Shown: one piece after another, positions 11,873-25,000 of the stretch
Layout of the letters: each line of letters opens with the position of its first letter
Position numbering within the stretch: position 1 is the stretch's first letter
From: Paramecium sonneborni
Lineage: Eukaryota; Ciliophora; Oligohymenophorea; Peniculida; Parameciidae
Direction: 5' to 3'
NCBI GenBank assembly: GCA_905182985.1
Contig: CAJJDN010000029.1
Span: 227,342 to 291,341 of the forward strand
DNA length: 64,000 nucleotides
The notes under the pieces: model-generated
The model's database searches: none
What the model was told of the DNA's origin: nothing
The model's input: the letters and a program-made list of their open reading frames with translations, nothing else
Translations under genes and position numbers: made by a program

Positions 11873-12839
11873 TTGTTTATTAATGAATTTAAAAGGTTAT
11901 GATTTAAATAATTATTAAAATTAATCCATTATAATAGTCAGGTTGAATTCTTTTAAATTCATAATAATATCATAGATCGATATGCTAGTGATACAAGGAT
12001 AACATAATTAAAAATTCTAATTGACAGGAGTTTATATTTAAAAATACTTTCTATATGAACTTAATAATAAAAATATAGATTGAATAGGTTCTAATAAAAT
12101 TATCATTTCTATCAATTAGTAGAAATCTTTTAACAACTTTTTCAACCAAACTTATATTATCTTAAAATCTTGAGAAAATGTAGGGAGGGTACATCTTAAA
12201 ATAAAAATTGCCATATAATACTAATAAATTAAAATAAAATTTAAAAGAAAGATAAAGAGGAATTTTAGAAAGGAATTGAAAATTTTGTATGCTGACATAA
12301 AACTAAATTTTGAAAAAATAATGATTAACTATAAATTATATTATATAAATATAAATTAATTAACATGGATTCAGGAGGTGCAAATACTTTTGTTGTAGAA
12401 CCTAAGGATGAAGAAAAGTGAATTTTGAATTCTTATAATTAGATTTTATCCTGCTAAAGTGAGAAAGGTAATTTAAGAAATAATGGATGAAAAATTAAAA
12501 AACGAAACTTATGATGCTAACAACACTCCTAATTTGGCAGAAGAATTAGTAAAAAGAATTAGAAGCAAAGTAAGAGAAAGTAAATTAATAATTTCAATAA
12601 TTCTAAAGCAATAAAAATGCCAAGATTTAAAATTGCTGTTTAAGTTGTAATAGGAGAAATTAAAGGATAAGGATGTAAAGTCACTTCGAAAAATCTTTGG
12701 GATCCAACTTGGGACAATTATGCATCATATGCATTTTAAAATGTATTTCTTCTTTATACTATTTATTTATAGGACACTATATATGGAGTGGCTATTGTAT
12801 TTGGAGTCTATTATGAATGAAATAACATTTCTAATATTA
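11873..12839. repeat. 967-bp direct repeat, copy 2
   Basis: Second copy of the repeat at 10905-11871. Sequence after 12839 (from cagtaatac-like context onward) is unique and runs into the EF-hand-family gene. Confidence 0.9.
12365..12820 (+). CDS. Tctex-type dynein light chain (copy 2)
   Basis: Identical to the gene at 11397-11852, with the same three introns (25, 29, 30 nt) and TGA at 12818-12820. This copy is continuous with unique flanking sequence on the right. It converges on the EF-hand-family gene, whose stop lies 33 bp away. See copy 1 for the protein features. The second copy is most likely an assembly duplicate. Confidence 0.85.
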
Positions 12840-12853
12840 CATAGTAATACAAA

Positions 12854-13628
12854 TCATTTATTATATATTTTATTATAGTCAACTATAAATTTATCTCCTT
12901 AATAAGGCTTAAGAAAATCATAATTTTAATAGAACTAACAATTATTATTTTTTGGGCATTCAATAAATCTAGATTTTCTAGTATTTTTTGAATATTGATT
13001 CGGTTTACTATATTACTTTTAAACCTGTTCATCTAAATAAATAGGTTATCCTATTAATTTAAGATTTTCAAAATAATCTTCTGGAAAAAGAAGTGATTTA
13101 AAGTTCCTACATTTAAACTTATCATTTTCATAACAATTTCTTTACATATAATTAACCCTTCTCCAAATCCTCTTTTATTCTTCATCTGTAAAACAAAAAT
13201 CACCAAGTTATTCTTTTATAATATATTTATGTTCACATAAAGGATGAACTAGTAATCTATATTCAAAATCTCTAAATAGTTCTTTCTTAGATCTTTCTAT
13301 CTCGAAATGGTAATGAACTTCAGCATAAAATAAATCATATAAAGCTTAACTTGTTTACAAACTAAAAATAGTTCTAGCTCCACCTAAATGTTCTTTATTC
13401 TTAGTTATTGTATAGAGATCCTCATCTTCGCAGGGCATAATAAAATTAAGAAAACTAGTATTTATTGATTTAATACTCATCATAGTCCATTTCAAATTTC
13501 TTTAGGCCTGTATGTCGATATAAGAAACTATTAATAAATTAATCATCATGCTCTATTTAGTAATGTCTTGCATTAATAAAAAAATACATTAAAAATTATC
13601 TGAGGCACTTAAAATTCATGGTAGGCAT
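12854..13628 (-). CDS. EF-hand-family-like protein
   Basis: 250 residues after one 22-nt intron is removed. The N-terminal half (FKCLRQFLMYFFINARHYQ, then LKKFEMDYDDFLNFIMPCED) follows the pattern of ciliate EF-hand-like proteins, in which a motif Y-x-DFLxxxLPCxD ends the second hand. The canonical Ca-binding loop is poorly preserved (DYDDF), so calcium binding is doubtful. The C-terminal half is hydrophilic and Cys-containing (CEHKYIIKEQLGDFCF, NYMQRNCYENDKFKC) with a basic Gln/Asn-rich tail. The start ATG at 13626-13628 was chosen because frames further upstream cannot be joined by a small intron. The family call is from pattern memory and moderate. Confidence 0.55.
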
Positions 13629-14324
13629 AGCAATTGATTCAAATATTTGCTTAGTGTCAATACCCTTTTAACTTACTAAATTTATCCTTTTTGTATCTAC
13701 ATTCTATTCTTCCTTTGCAATCAGTTAAAGATGTTTATTTATTCTTGTTATTAAATTTTACATTTGAAATATATTGTATAAGAGTAATCATAATAAATCA
13801 GTATATGTTCATTATTATAAAGAATTCTTTTTGTTAAAGTGAAAATTATTAATAATTATTGAATACCTTTGGCTGATTATACAGAGAACAAAGACAATAT
13901 TTAAATTTTTGAGAGAAATATTCTTTTAAACATATAAAAAATTTAAACCTATCAATTTAACCAAGAAATAGAAACAATTTAGCAATAAATAGTTACTTAG
14001 AATGTTTAGATTTTTTAAGTCTTGTTTTTAATATTGAAGTTTTTGTAAATAATTTTTAAGTAAACAAAAAACAAAAGGGGGAATATAATTAAGGTTAGTT
14101 GAATAAAGAGAGGAGTTAAAATATTTTAGGAACAAGAAAATCAGTCGTTTATGCTGGTTTCATATGATAGGTAAATAAAATTAAAGTATAATAACAATTA
14201 GAAATATCTAGAAAATTATTTTTCTGATAAAATTTAATTTAAGGTTATTAATACATGTGTTTTAAATTGTTGCATGAATCTTAAAAAATTTTCATTAATA
14301 ATTTAAATAAAAAAAGTTTAGAAA
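13629..14324. other. AT-rich intergenic stretch
   Basis: Divergent promoter region between the EF-hand-like gene and the CHCHD2-type gene. A short frame (MITLIQYISNVKFNNKNK, minus strand near 13790) precedes the EF-hand-like gene but cannot be spliced to it in phase. Nothing else is seen. Confidence 0.35.
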
Positions 14325-14774
14325 ATGCCAAGAAGAAGTGGATCAGCATCAAGATCAACAGCTAGCCCATCAAGAAGTACAGCAACAGCTGCAAGACCAG
14401 CTCCATAAGTTTAAGCTCCTTTATAAACTCCAGCAAAATCTGGAGGTATGTTTTCAGGACTTGGATCTACTTTAATGTAAGGAATGGCCTTTGGAGCAGG
14501 TTCAGAAGTAGCTCATTAAGCAATTAGATCTGTAATTGGAGGATCAAGTATAATTTAAATATAATTTAAATAGGTCATTCTTAACCAGCTGAATAATAAA
14601 CTTAGTAATAAGCACCTTAATAACAATAATAAACTTGTTAGAGTGAAAGCCAAATGTTTTCAAATGTAAAATTCAAAATATAATTTGTAGTGTTTATAAA
14701 CAAATTAAGATATTACAAGATGTCAACCATATATGGACATATTTAAAGAATGTTAAAAGAAATACAACTTATGA
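14325..14774 (+). CDS. CHCHD2/MIX17-type twin-CX9C protein
   Basis: Mitochondrial intermembrane-space protein of the CHCHD2/CHCHD10 family, imported and oxidised through Mia40. The N-terminus MPRRSGSASRSTASPSRSTA is Arg/Ser-rich. A Gly-rich hydrophobic helix follows (FSGLGSTLMQGMAFGAGSEV), then AIRSVIGG, a Gln-rich linker, and two CX9C motifs, CQSESQMFSNC and CQPYMDIFKEC, as in the CHCH fold. Two introns (26 and 25 nt) are removed; the second lies inside the first CX9C motif. That leaves 133 codons to TGA at 14772-14774. It converges on the NKAP gene, with 42 bp between stops. Confidence 0.88.
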
Positions 14775-14816
14775 TGATTAATTATAAATTAAATAGCAAT
14801 TATATAATATATATTT

Positions 14817-15790
<974 letters not shown>

Positions 15791-15946
15791 AATTATAAAT
15801 AATTATATATTTATTATATATTTGTAATATTCAATTGGTAATGACGATTGATTTTGATTATGTATTTTTATTTCTTCTAAACATAATGCTTTATATCTAT
15901 TTAGATATTTAAATCATCATTCAAATGATTTATCTTATTAATATTT

Positions 15947-17048
15947 ATGTTATTTTTTACCATTCTTAGTATAACATTAGCAGCATTTACTTTTGATGAT
16001 GGATAATGTAAATGCAATTAATTGATGGTTGAAACAGAATGTAAATTCAACACACAATGTACTTGGGATGGAGTAGCAAAAACATGTTCTAGAAAGTCAT
16101 GTACAGATTTAAAAGATCAATGTGCTTAAGTTTAAGGATGTGCATTAGATTCTAATGGAAATTGTAAAGACTTTACCAAGTGTGAGGATTATACAGTCTC
16201 AGGATTAGGATAATGTCAGTCTAAAGATAAAACATGTACTGAAGATTAACATACAACAAATGGATACTCTTGCAAAACTGGTACTTATGTGCCTGAATGC
16301 TAAAAAATAACAATAAAGGCAGACTGCAAGGGATACTAAAGTTCAACATAAGTCTGCTTTTGGACCTTGAATCCAATGACTAAAGTTTCTGAATGTATGC
16401 CAATAAAATATACATCTTGTGAGGATGGATAATCAGATCCCAATTTATGTACTCTTAATTCTTCCTGTAAATACACTTTAGAGAAAAAGTGTGTACCTAA
16501 GACTTGTGCAGATGTCACAACTGAATTTTATTGCACATCTATTCCTTAATGGAATAATTCTAAAATGACTTTATGTTAATGGAATGGAAATTGTTAAGAT
16601 GCTTCAGGAGTTGAAATTTTAACATAAGCTAAATGCTACTCAAGTACATTAAAAAATTATCATTGGAATACTTCAACAAATAAATGTACGTTATGCACTA
16701 CATCTCCTACTCCATCTACAACAAATACAGGAACAACATCTACAGGCACATCTACAGGAACTACTACAGGAACTACTACAGGAACTACTACAGGAACTAC
16801 TACAGGAACATCTACAGGAACATCTACTGGTACATCTACTGGTACATCTACTGGTACATCTACTGGTACATCTTCAGGTACATCAACAACAACAGGAACA
16901 TCTAGCGGAACATCAACAACCACAGGAACTTCTAATGGAAGTAATTTGTTTATATATAATTCTAATAGCCAAACCCAATGATGCTTACACTTAAAATAAA
17001 TTTGCCTAATTCATAGCAGTTTCATTATTTATGGCATTTATTCAATGA
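15947..17048 (+). CDS. GPI-anchored Cys-rich surface antigen with Thr/Ser/Gly stalk
   Basis: A 357-residue secreted protein. A signal peptide opens it (MLFFTILSITLAAF). About 230 residues of Cys-rich ectodomain follow, with periodic CxC and C-x4-8-C spacing (GQCKCNQLMVETECKFN, CTWDGVAKTCSRKSC, SCEDGQSDPNLCTLNSSC). This is the style of Paramecium immobilization antigens and their smaller relatives. A mucin-like stalk of repeated TGTT/STGT units comes next (16700-16935). The C-terminus is a GPI-type signal: a small-residue site near GTKPNDA, then hydrophobic FAQFIAVSLFMAFIQ. A 28-nt intron (16941-16968) separates stalk from GPI signal; without its removal the frame ends in TGA before the hydrophobic tail. 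It is far smaller than classical i-antigens. Expression and anchor are inferred. Confidence 0.85.
16736..16935 (+). repeat. 12-nt tandem repeats coding Thr/Ser/Gly stalk
   Basis: Tandem units of 9-12 nt (ACTACAGGA, ACATCTACAGGA, ACATCTACTGGT) repeated about 15 times. On the + strand in frame they encode GTTT/GTST, dense potential O-glycosylation sites. Third-base changes (GGA, GGT, GGC) suggest successive rounds of expansion. Other frames give long artefact ORFs. Confidence 0.9.
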
Positions 17049-17887
17049 TAGATAATTATAATACAAAATAATAAATAATCATATTTTATTATTGTTTATA
17101 AATTGTTTGCCCTATAATAAATTATTTTAACTTGTAAAATTTTGAATCAAACATTAAAATTTAAATATACAATTTAATTAAGATTTTATCAAATCTTTAG
17201 CTTTCATAACTTAATTTAATTGATTTTAGTCTATTATATAATTATATGGATTTAGGAACAAAAGCCAGGAGTTAAATAAAATTTCTGAAGAAAATTTATT
17301 ATAATCTGACCAAATTTCTAAAAAGCAGAAAATCATTATAATGATTAGGTAGAAAACTCAAATTATCCACAAAGAAACTATAGGTTCAAAAGTTGCTTTG
17401 TAGTATATTATAATATAAAATAGTATAAATTCTCACAATTAACAGGTATAAATTTATTGAATGGCATAACCTCTTTAAGTATTTTTATCTTCTTATAAGA
17501 GCTTGAAAATTTATTATTATTCATCTATAAAGTTAATCTTTAATTTTATTTTATTTATTTTTATTATCTATTTATTAGGAGATAGATTCATAATTTTATA
17601 AAAACCCAAAAATTTAGAAATTTAATTTAAATAATTTTATTTTCTGCATTCTTGTAAAACATATATAATCACAAGAAGATTCTTACTAGATCATAAATAT
17701 TTGCAAATTTAAATTTTATTATTATTTATTAATACATATTCACAAAACATATAATTTATATAAAGATTGATTGTAATCTATCTTTTATTTATATTAAAAA
17801 ATGGAAATCTAATGTTTTCGTTCTTTATATATCATGGAATTTTTTTATTATTTAGTTTGAATTTAATTTGTAATATATTTAATTAAG
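17049..17887. other. AT-rich stretch with one coding-like frame
   Basis: Mostly A/T runs. On the + strand from about 17270 to 17459 there is a TGA-free frame of about 60 codons reading SQELNKISEENLLQSDQISK and similar. It is coiled-coil-like but has no ATG in phase. I cannot tell a small gene fragment from chance. Confidence 0.25.
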
Positions 17888-20800
17888 ATGAATCATTCAA
17901 TTGAATACTTTAATCTTTAGTAACACAAGTTGTATGAATATATGGTTGGGTTAACTCAGAATGTAACAGGAGTAGAGAAGATAGTAATTATATTGAATAA
18001 TTGAAGTTTACAGAATTGATAGCATGCCTCCATGAATTTAGTTAGAATATATCAATAATTGGCCAAAAGTTTCACTCTTAGATTAGTAGTGGGAATGAAC
18101 CAGATATTTTAGTTTGTTTATATTAATAAGTGAGTAATTACTTATTACGATTATCATAAAATTGGAACGATACAGCTCAAAAAATAAAGAGTGAAATTGC
18201 AGAGCCTTACACTTAATTTGTTTTAAATTTTAGATAAACAAATAGAAGTTTGAACAGTGAATCAAAAAAATAAGTAGCAGAAATTTTGGAAACTAGAAAA
18301 GAGATGTGTAAAACATAGGAGGAATATTGGAAATTAATGAAATTATTTGAATAGAAATCAGAATAAGCATAATAAATGATAGATCATATTGAAAAAGGAA
18401 ATGCAACTAAAGAAGATTTTCAAAAATTATTTAACAATTCTCTAAGAATACAAGAATTAGCAGATGGCATGGAAAAGGACTATAAAAAGTTATTATCAAT
18501 AACAAATGAAAAATGGAAATCATTTCATTAAGAATGGGATACAGTATTCGCAAATGTTGGCTTAAATGAATAGAGTAGGTACATAATAAAATGTAATATA
18601 GAATAATGTTTACAAAGTAGACTGTCAGTTCATTGTTGAAATTATTGCCATTTGATTAAGACTAATCATAATTTGAAGAAAAAGTATCAGATTTAGAACT
18701 TAAGTTGAAAGCAGATCCCAAGATACCCATTAAAAAATTAATTGAAAAAAGAATGTAAATTTAAGAGGGTTGTAAGAAAATTAATCATATTCAAGCATTT
18801 TAATTTTAATTTGAAGAATTTGTAAGTTTTGAATAATGGAAGAAGAATAATCAAAGTCATGATTAAGCTAATCCCATGTAATAAGTACAAAATTAATGGA
18901 CCATTGTGGGAGATAAAATTTCAGAAGAGGAGAAAAAAGTAGTGGATAAATATTTACTTTCATTATTTTAAATTGATCTCTCAGATAAATGTGAATAAAT
19001 AATAAAGATAAAGTAAATTCTATAGAAATCAGCAGGTAGAAATTATTTAATAAATTAATTGAATAAATTACATACTAAATAAATTTAGGATAAATAAGCA
19101 AGTAAATTTAGTAGTAATAATAGAATTCTATTTAACATTAACGACAGAATAGTTTATGGAGTTGTTATAATTGATAAGACATTGGTTAAATTATATAGAT
19201 TTGAATGAAATATATGAATCTGAGGATATTTACGACTTATTGTTAAAATCAATTAGAATAGTAAAGATGGATGGAAAAGAAAGAGTTAATTTGGCTTCTT
19301 AATTATCAGATATTCCTTTATGGACAAAAGTTGATAGATGGATAGAATTATTTTAATTCATAAGTGCAAAAAAAGTTGATGAAAAGAGAAAATAAGCTTA
19401 ATCTATAATGTAATAAACATAAAGTACTATTTTAAAAAAAGGAGTAAGAATTATTGGAAAAGGATTGTCTATGATTAAAAATTTTGGGGCATAATAATCA
19501 AATTTGATAGAAGTAAATGAAAGTGAAATCTGTTATATGATATTAGATGAAATTAATCTATTTATTTATTCTCTAAAATTACCATCTGAAATATCTGCTG
19601 AAATTATCATCTAAATTGCATCATAATAATAATAAATTGATAAGGATCATGTGGTTAAATTATTAGAGAAATAGGAAGATTTACATAATACTTAATGGAA
19701 GAAACTTTTTAAATCTGGTAAAGTAGTTTTGACACACAAAACTGAAAAATATGAGAGAAAGAAATTATATGATTATGAAAATAAAATTATACAAGGATGT
19801 GGATCTTGTTTAAAGTAATAAAATATTTAGTTATATCTAGATTTTTATCCATTTAGGATTAACCTTAAAAGTTGCTTTCTTTGAATAGCAATTTTAATAA
19901 ATAGTTGAAGCATAAGATTAAAAAATTTTATTTGGGAAATTCATAAGTATTTTCAGATGAATCTACTCATTAATTGAGATTGAGATTAATGTCTTAAGCA
20001 TTAAAATTGAAATAATTAAATATTGATTATGTTGAAATGAAAACTAAAGTAGGAATTGAAATGGATGTTAATAATCTTTATGAAGAAACAATAAAATTGG
20101 ATGTTTAGAGAAGTCTTCATATTCACAAAGATAAAATTAATTCAAATGTTCTTTAAAGTTTATTAAGAATTTATGCCTTTTATAATTAAGAAGTAGGATA
20201 TTGTTAAGGAATGAATTACATAGCAGGATATCTTTATTTAACATATTAAGATTAAGAAATTGCATATAAAGCTTTTGATAGAATGATGAATCTCTATTTT
20301 AAAGAGTTATACATCAATGATTTTTCTAAATTGGTAAAATTACATAAATATACTAGAAAACTGGATTTTATGCCTTTGAAAGATTACTTTGTATTTTTTT
20401 GCCTGATTTATCTTAGCATTTGAAAGACTAAAAAATTGATGCATCTTATTATGTTGCTTCTTGGTTTATTACTTTATATTCTAATGTGTTTCAATATAAT
20501 TAAAGATCAGCTTTATTGAATGTGATATGGGATTTATTTTTAGCTGAAGAATGGAAAGGTAATATTGAATACTAAAATAGGATTTTATAAAGCGACATTC
20601 TATATATTTTCATTAATTCAATAGTAAATACTAAATCTTGAGTTTGATGAGATTCTTCATTACTTAGGATAATTGATCAAATCAGAAATATTTAGTATCA
20701 CTACAGAATAAGAATTAATTAAATATATTTAGAAATTAGATAAAACTATCAAAGATAATGTATCAATCAAAAAAACAATCCTTTCAAGATTTAGAATTAC

Positions 20801-20888
20801 TAATAGAATGTTAAAGAGTCTTGAATCAGAATATCAGAGTTTTTAATTGAAATTAAATAAAAAGTTTAATTAATGCATGAAGAGATGA
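17888..20888 (+). CDS. TBC-domain RabGAP with F-BAR-like N-terminus
   Basis: Predicted GTPase-activating protein for a Rab GTPase, on membranes of the secretory or endocytic system. Removing six small introns (23, 23, 34, 26, 26 and 22 nt) gives 948 residues. The first ~230 residues are helical with F-BAR/BAR-like composition (VEKIFTELIACLHEFSQNIS, NWNDTAQKIKSEIAEPYTQF). A helical middle follows. The C-terminal TBC domain carries IKLDVQRSLH, YNQEVGYCQGMNYIAGYLYL, SYYVASWFITLYSNVFQY and VIWDLFLAEEWKGFYKATF. In the first motif the catalytic Arg finger (usually IxxDxxR) is present as LDVQRS. YCQGMN supplies the glutamine finger. The F-BAR call is inference; TBC is firm. Confidence 0.82.
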
Positions 20889-21297
20889 TTTATTATGATA
20901 TTATTATATATAGAATATAAGTAATCTAATATCCAATATTACACTTCATTGAACCAGTAGATATAGTTAATGATGTTTGTTATAAAATTGTGAAAATCTC
21001 TTATTTTTTAATAATTATAATATATTAAAGATTAATAATTATATTATAAAATCTAAAAATAAAATTAAAGTTTATAAAAATAGATTAAAAGTGATATAAA
21101 ATCTTCTAAAGCAATTATATGGCTTTGAAGATATTATTAATTTTGAATAATTCTAACAAGTTTAATTGCTTTATTTTGATGTATATTTCTAAGATTAAAT
21201 TGAATACACAATTTTTTAAAAATATTTCAAGACTTGTAATCATGTACATGATTGTTTAAAGAAGACTGAAAAAAAGTAATTGAATTTTTAGAATTGA
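20885..21297 (+). CDS. possible small unassigned protein
   Basis: The ATG (20885-20887) overlaps the TGA of the TBC gene. The frame reads MIYYDIIIYRIQVIQ, ILHFIEPVDIVNDVC, then a possible 41-nt intron, then FEDIINFEQFQQVQLLYFDV and KYFKTCNHVHDCLKKTEKK to TGA at 21295-21297, 124 codons in all. The composition is coding-like, but the intron is longer than normal here and the overlap is odd. It may instead be the tail of an alternative TBC transcript or a relic. From 21298 to 21609 nothing else is seen. Confidence 0.3.
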
Positions 21298-21609
21298 TGA
21301 ATTGAATTAAACACTACATAAATTCCATTTATTTTTAGGAAAATATATATATACATATTTATATAATGATGGTTTCTGAGTATTTATAGCTAGATAAGTA
21401 AATTAAATTACTTGAAATAAGAGATATCAATTTTGAATGAATAAAATGTTATTTCCTTAACATTATTGTGTCAAATGTGAAAATATATAAAGAATACATT
21501 GTCTTTTAGATTCTTTTTTGAGTTCACAAAATTTATATTCATGATAATAGTATATATTTGAAGGCTTATACGTATCATTTTTAAATTAAAATTAAATTAT
21601 TTTACAGAT

Positions 21610-21986
21610 ATGCCTCCCAAGAAGACAATCGCAGAGCCAAATGTCACTGTTCCTAATGGAGATCCTGCAAAAGGAAGAGATATCTTTGATTAATAATGTG
21701 CTGCTTGTCACGCTTTTGAAGGAGATGATAAGACTGCATCAGCACCAACTTTAGGGTAAAAGTTTGATTATATAATTTTAGAGGACTTGTAGGAAGAAAA
21801 TCAGGTTCTACTCAATTCCCATATTCCAAGGGCATGAAAAGTGCAGGCTTCAATTGGACTGAAAAGCACTTATTCATGTTTTTGAAGAATCCTTCTAAGT
21901 ATGTTGTCGGTACCAAGATGGCATTCGCTGGTCTTGAAAATGAATAAGAAAGAGCTGACCTCATAGCATACCTTGCTAACAATTGA
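21610..21986 (+). CDS. CYC: cytochrome c
   Basis: Soluble mitochondrial electron carrier between complexes III and IV. The 116-residue protein has the haem-attachment motif CAACH at residues 30-34. LGGLVGRKSGSTQFPYS corresponds to the GPNLxGLxGRxxG region. The axial Met is in GTKMAFAGL (Met95) and the C-terminal helix is RADLIAYLANN. One 26-nt intron (gtaaaagtttgattatataattttag) lies in the LGG codons; 117 codons remain. GC content is higher than in surrounding genes, as expected for a highly expressed gene. Its stop lies 83 bp from that of the convergent remodeller gene. Confidence 0.97.
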
Positions 21987-22069
21987 GCAAATATATAAAT
22001 ATAAGATAAAATAAAATTGTGGCTATAAGAGAACCAAATTTAGCAGCTCTTGTCTTAATTATACATGAT

Positions 22070-25000
22070 TCAGTCATTGTTAAATATTTGATACTACTCG
22101 TCATTGTAAATATTAAGTTCTTTTCTTGGATCAAAGTTAGGATCTTTTGCTTTTTATCTAAAAAATAAAAACAATTTTAACCTTTGAAGGAATTACAGTT
22201 CAGTTGGATCATCTCTATTGATTGGACTTTTGGGTAAATCATTATGTTCTGATAGATCTAATTATTTCTTCTATCCCCAATTTATATAATGAATTGTACA
22301 AAGAGTTCTGGAACCCCAAGGACCTTTTGTAAAATTAGATGCAAATCTTGCTCCACAATATCTACACCAATCCTATAAAATTAGTTAATATAGTTTACAT
22401 TTGTATATTTTGAATAATCAAAATACTTTACAGGAATGATTCCTAGTTCTTCATATGAATAAGGATGGATGTCTTGTTTGAATTGTTTTCTTTAAACCTT
22501 TTTCACAATTTTTTCTTAACTGTTGCTTCTACTTGAATCTAATTATCTTCTTTCATTAGGCATTGTTTCATTCTTCTTTTCAAAAATTCTTCTGGTTCTA
22601 GCTGTAGTTCCAAATTATTTGAAATCTAATTTTGCTTATTTTTATTTCTTTTGATATCCTTTTATTGAAATTTTTACAATCATTTTCCCCTCAAATTTCT
22701 CTTCCTTTTATTTAGCACACAAATCACAAATCATTACTTTCTTACCAATCTTTTAAGTTTTTGACTTTACCTCAGGAGGAGCACATTTACTATGGAATGA
22801 TCTACAACATCTAACACAATGAATCAATGCTGTGGTTGTATTTGAAGAGTTAACTTTACAAAAAACACAAACATGAGAAGGACATCTAAATAATTCTACA
22901 TTTGAATCAAGTGTTTTTGATAATGGGTTAGCTTAAATACAACTTAAATGAAAATATCTATTGCAATTGGCAGTAGAACATTTAGAAATAGCTGATTTAT
23001 TTTTGATCTTCCTTACATTATTATCTTCAAGAGGATCATTTTCATCAGAAGAAGCCATAACTTCTTCTTTCTATTTCTTTTCAGGAGGATATGTTCCTTT
23101 AGTTTTACAGAGTAAACAAACAACCAAACAGTTTCTACAATCAGGACAGGAATATCGAATATTTACATTTTCTTTTAGTTATTCTTCACTCCAATTAAGT
23201 TCAGGGAATGTATGATTATTTAGAAAATCTTAATCAGGTCCTTCTATATTAATATATTCTGTAGTTTCTAAAAGATCTTTACAAGCTATATGAAAAGCTC
23301 TTCTGCAATGGCCCATACAAAATACTGAACAATTAGGTCTTTCACAAACATAACAAAGTTTTTTAATTAATTCTTCTTTACTTTTTGATGCTAATCTTCT
23401 TGCATCTTCTCCTTAGATTTCAACTGTTCTTTATTATTTTCTACCTAAATCCATATCTGTTAATTTCTTTATCCTTCTAGAAGGTTTGCTTAATTCATAA
23501 ATCCAATTCATTGCTAATTCTCTGTAATTTTTAGCATAATTGGATGAATTAATTTTATTCAACAAATCTGTTAATATTTATTCATCATCTGTACTATAAT
23601 TAGATTGACTTAATTTAGATTCTATTAATTAATTTACACAATCTCCAACTTCTTCCATATATTTCTTTTATTCTTATAAAGACATGTGTACATCAAACAT
23701 TTTACTTAACTTCTAACATCTACTCTCTTAACTTTTTAATATAATTTTCCAAAAATTTGGATCTTATATACTTATTGATTTATCTGTTTTTTCTGATACA
23801 AATGATTATTTTGAAACTGTATAAGTACCATTAATCAAAGAATATTTTGCTGTTCTAGAATTTTTCTCTAATATTTCATCTATATTTTTTTCTTAAAATG
23901 TATCTCCATTTTGATTATGACTTATTAAACCTATAATTCCATTTTTCAATAATACTTCCATATCTTATTTACTCATTTTCTTATCATTTTTATTATTTTT
24001 GAATGAACTTTCACATGATTTAAATTATCCACTCATAAATATAGCTTGATCTAATCCTAATTTTTTAATTGCTCTCTCAAACATTTCTGCTTCATATGTA
24101 TCTTTTGTAATTAATCTATAAACTGTAACTTCTTTAGATTATCCTATTCTATGTGCTCTAGCTGTTGCTTGAACATCATTCTAAGGATTCCAATCAGAAT
24201 CATAAATTACGACTATTTCGGCTGCTGTTAGATTAATACCTTATCCACCAGCTTTTGTAGACAATAGAAAAACTTCTCTCTTTTTTTAAGGATCATTAAA
24301 TCTATCTATTGCATTCTATCGTTCTCTTGCTTTTATCTGTCCATCAATCTTTTCATATTTCACTTATCTATATTTTAAATACTCTTCCAAAATTTATAAC
24401 ATCATCGTAAATTATGAAAAAATTAACATCTTTTTACCTTCATTTCTAAATTTATTTAACAATTTGTCTAATAAAATCATTTTTCCTGAACTCTCGACTA
24501 ATTTATTGATATAATCATTTTTATTTTAACATCCTTTTGTAAGATCATTTTACATTTCTTATATTAAGAATGGATGATTACAACATTTTCTTAGTTGAAT
24601 TTCTAAATTATTTAATGAAGCAGCATTGGCAGCCCATTAAGAAAATCCTTATTCTAACATTGATTTATTCCTTTCATATAATGCCTTATAGATATGTTTT
24701 TGAATTGTTGTCATTTCAATATCTATAATAGTTTCTTATAAAGGAGGAATCATCTATTCAACATCTTCTTTCTGTCTTCTCAATATATAAGGTTTCAATA
24801 ATACATTTAATTTATCCACCTAATCAGAAGTCTCCAATTATCCATATTCTCTTTTAAAATTTATTAAATTTGAAAATTCATATGGTTCAATGAAGTTTAA
24901 CAAACTAAATAATTCCTCAGTATTATTTTAAATAGGAGTTCCCGTCAATAATAATGTTCTTTAACAACACAATTTCTTTAAAGACTATAAAATTCTTGCA

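Noticed and set aside
10905..12839. True tandem gene duplication of the dynein light chain
   Set aside because: Perfect identity including non-coding sequence and an N at the junction favour an assembly duplicate.
16660..16923. Long standard-code frames (VDVPVDVP-type and YRNYYRN-type) across the antigen stalk
   Set aside because: They are phase-shifted readings of the 12-nt repeat. The + frame coding Thr/Ser/Gly is continuous with a signal peptide, Cys-rich domain and GPI tail.
22376..22440. A 59-nt intron in the remodeller gene
   Set aside because: The first 33 nt read in frame (VKYFDYSKYTN) and a standard 26-nt intron follows, so the long intron is unnecessary.
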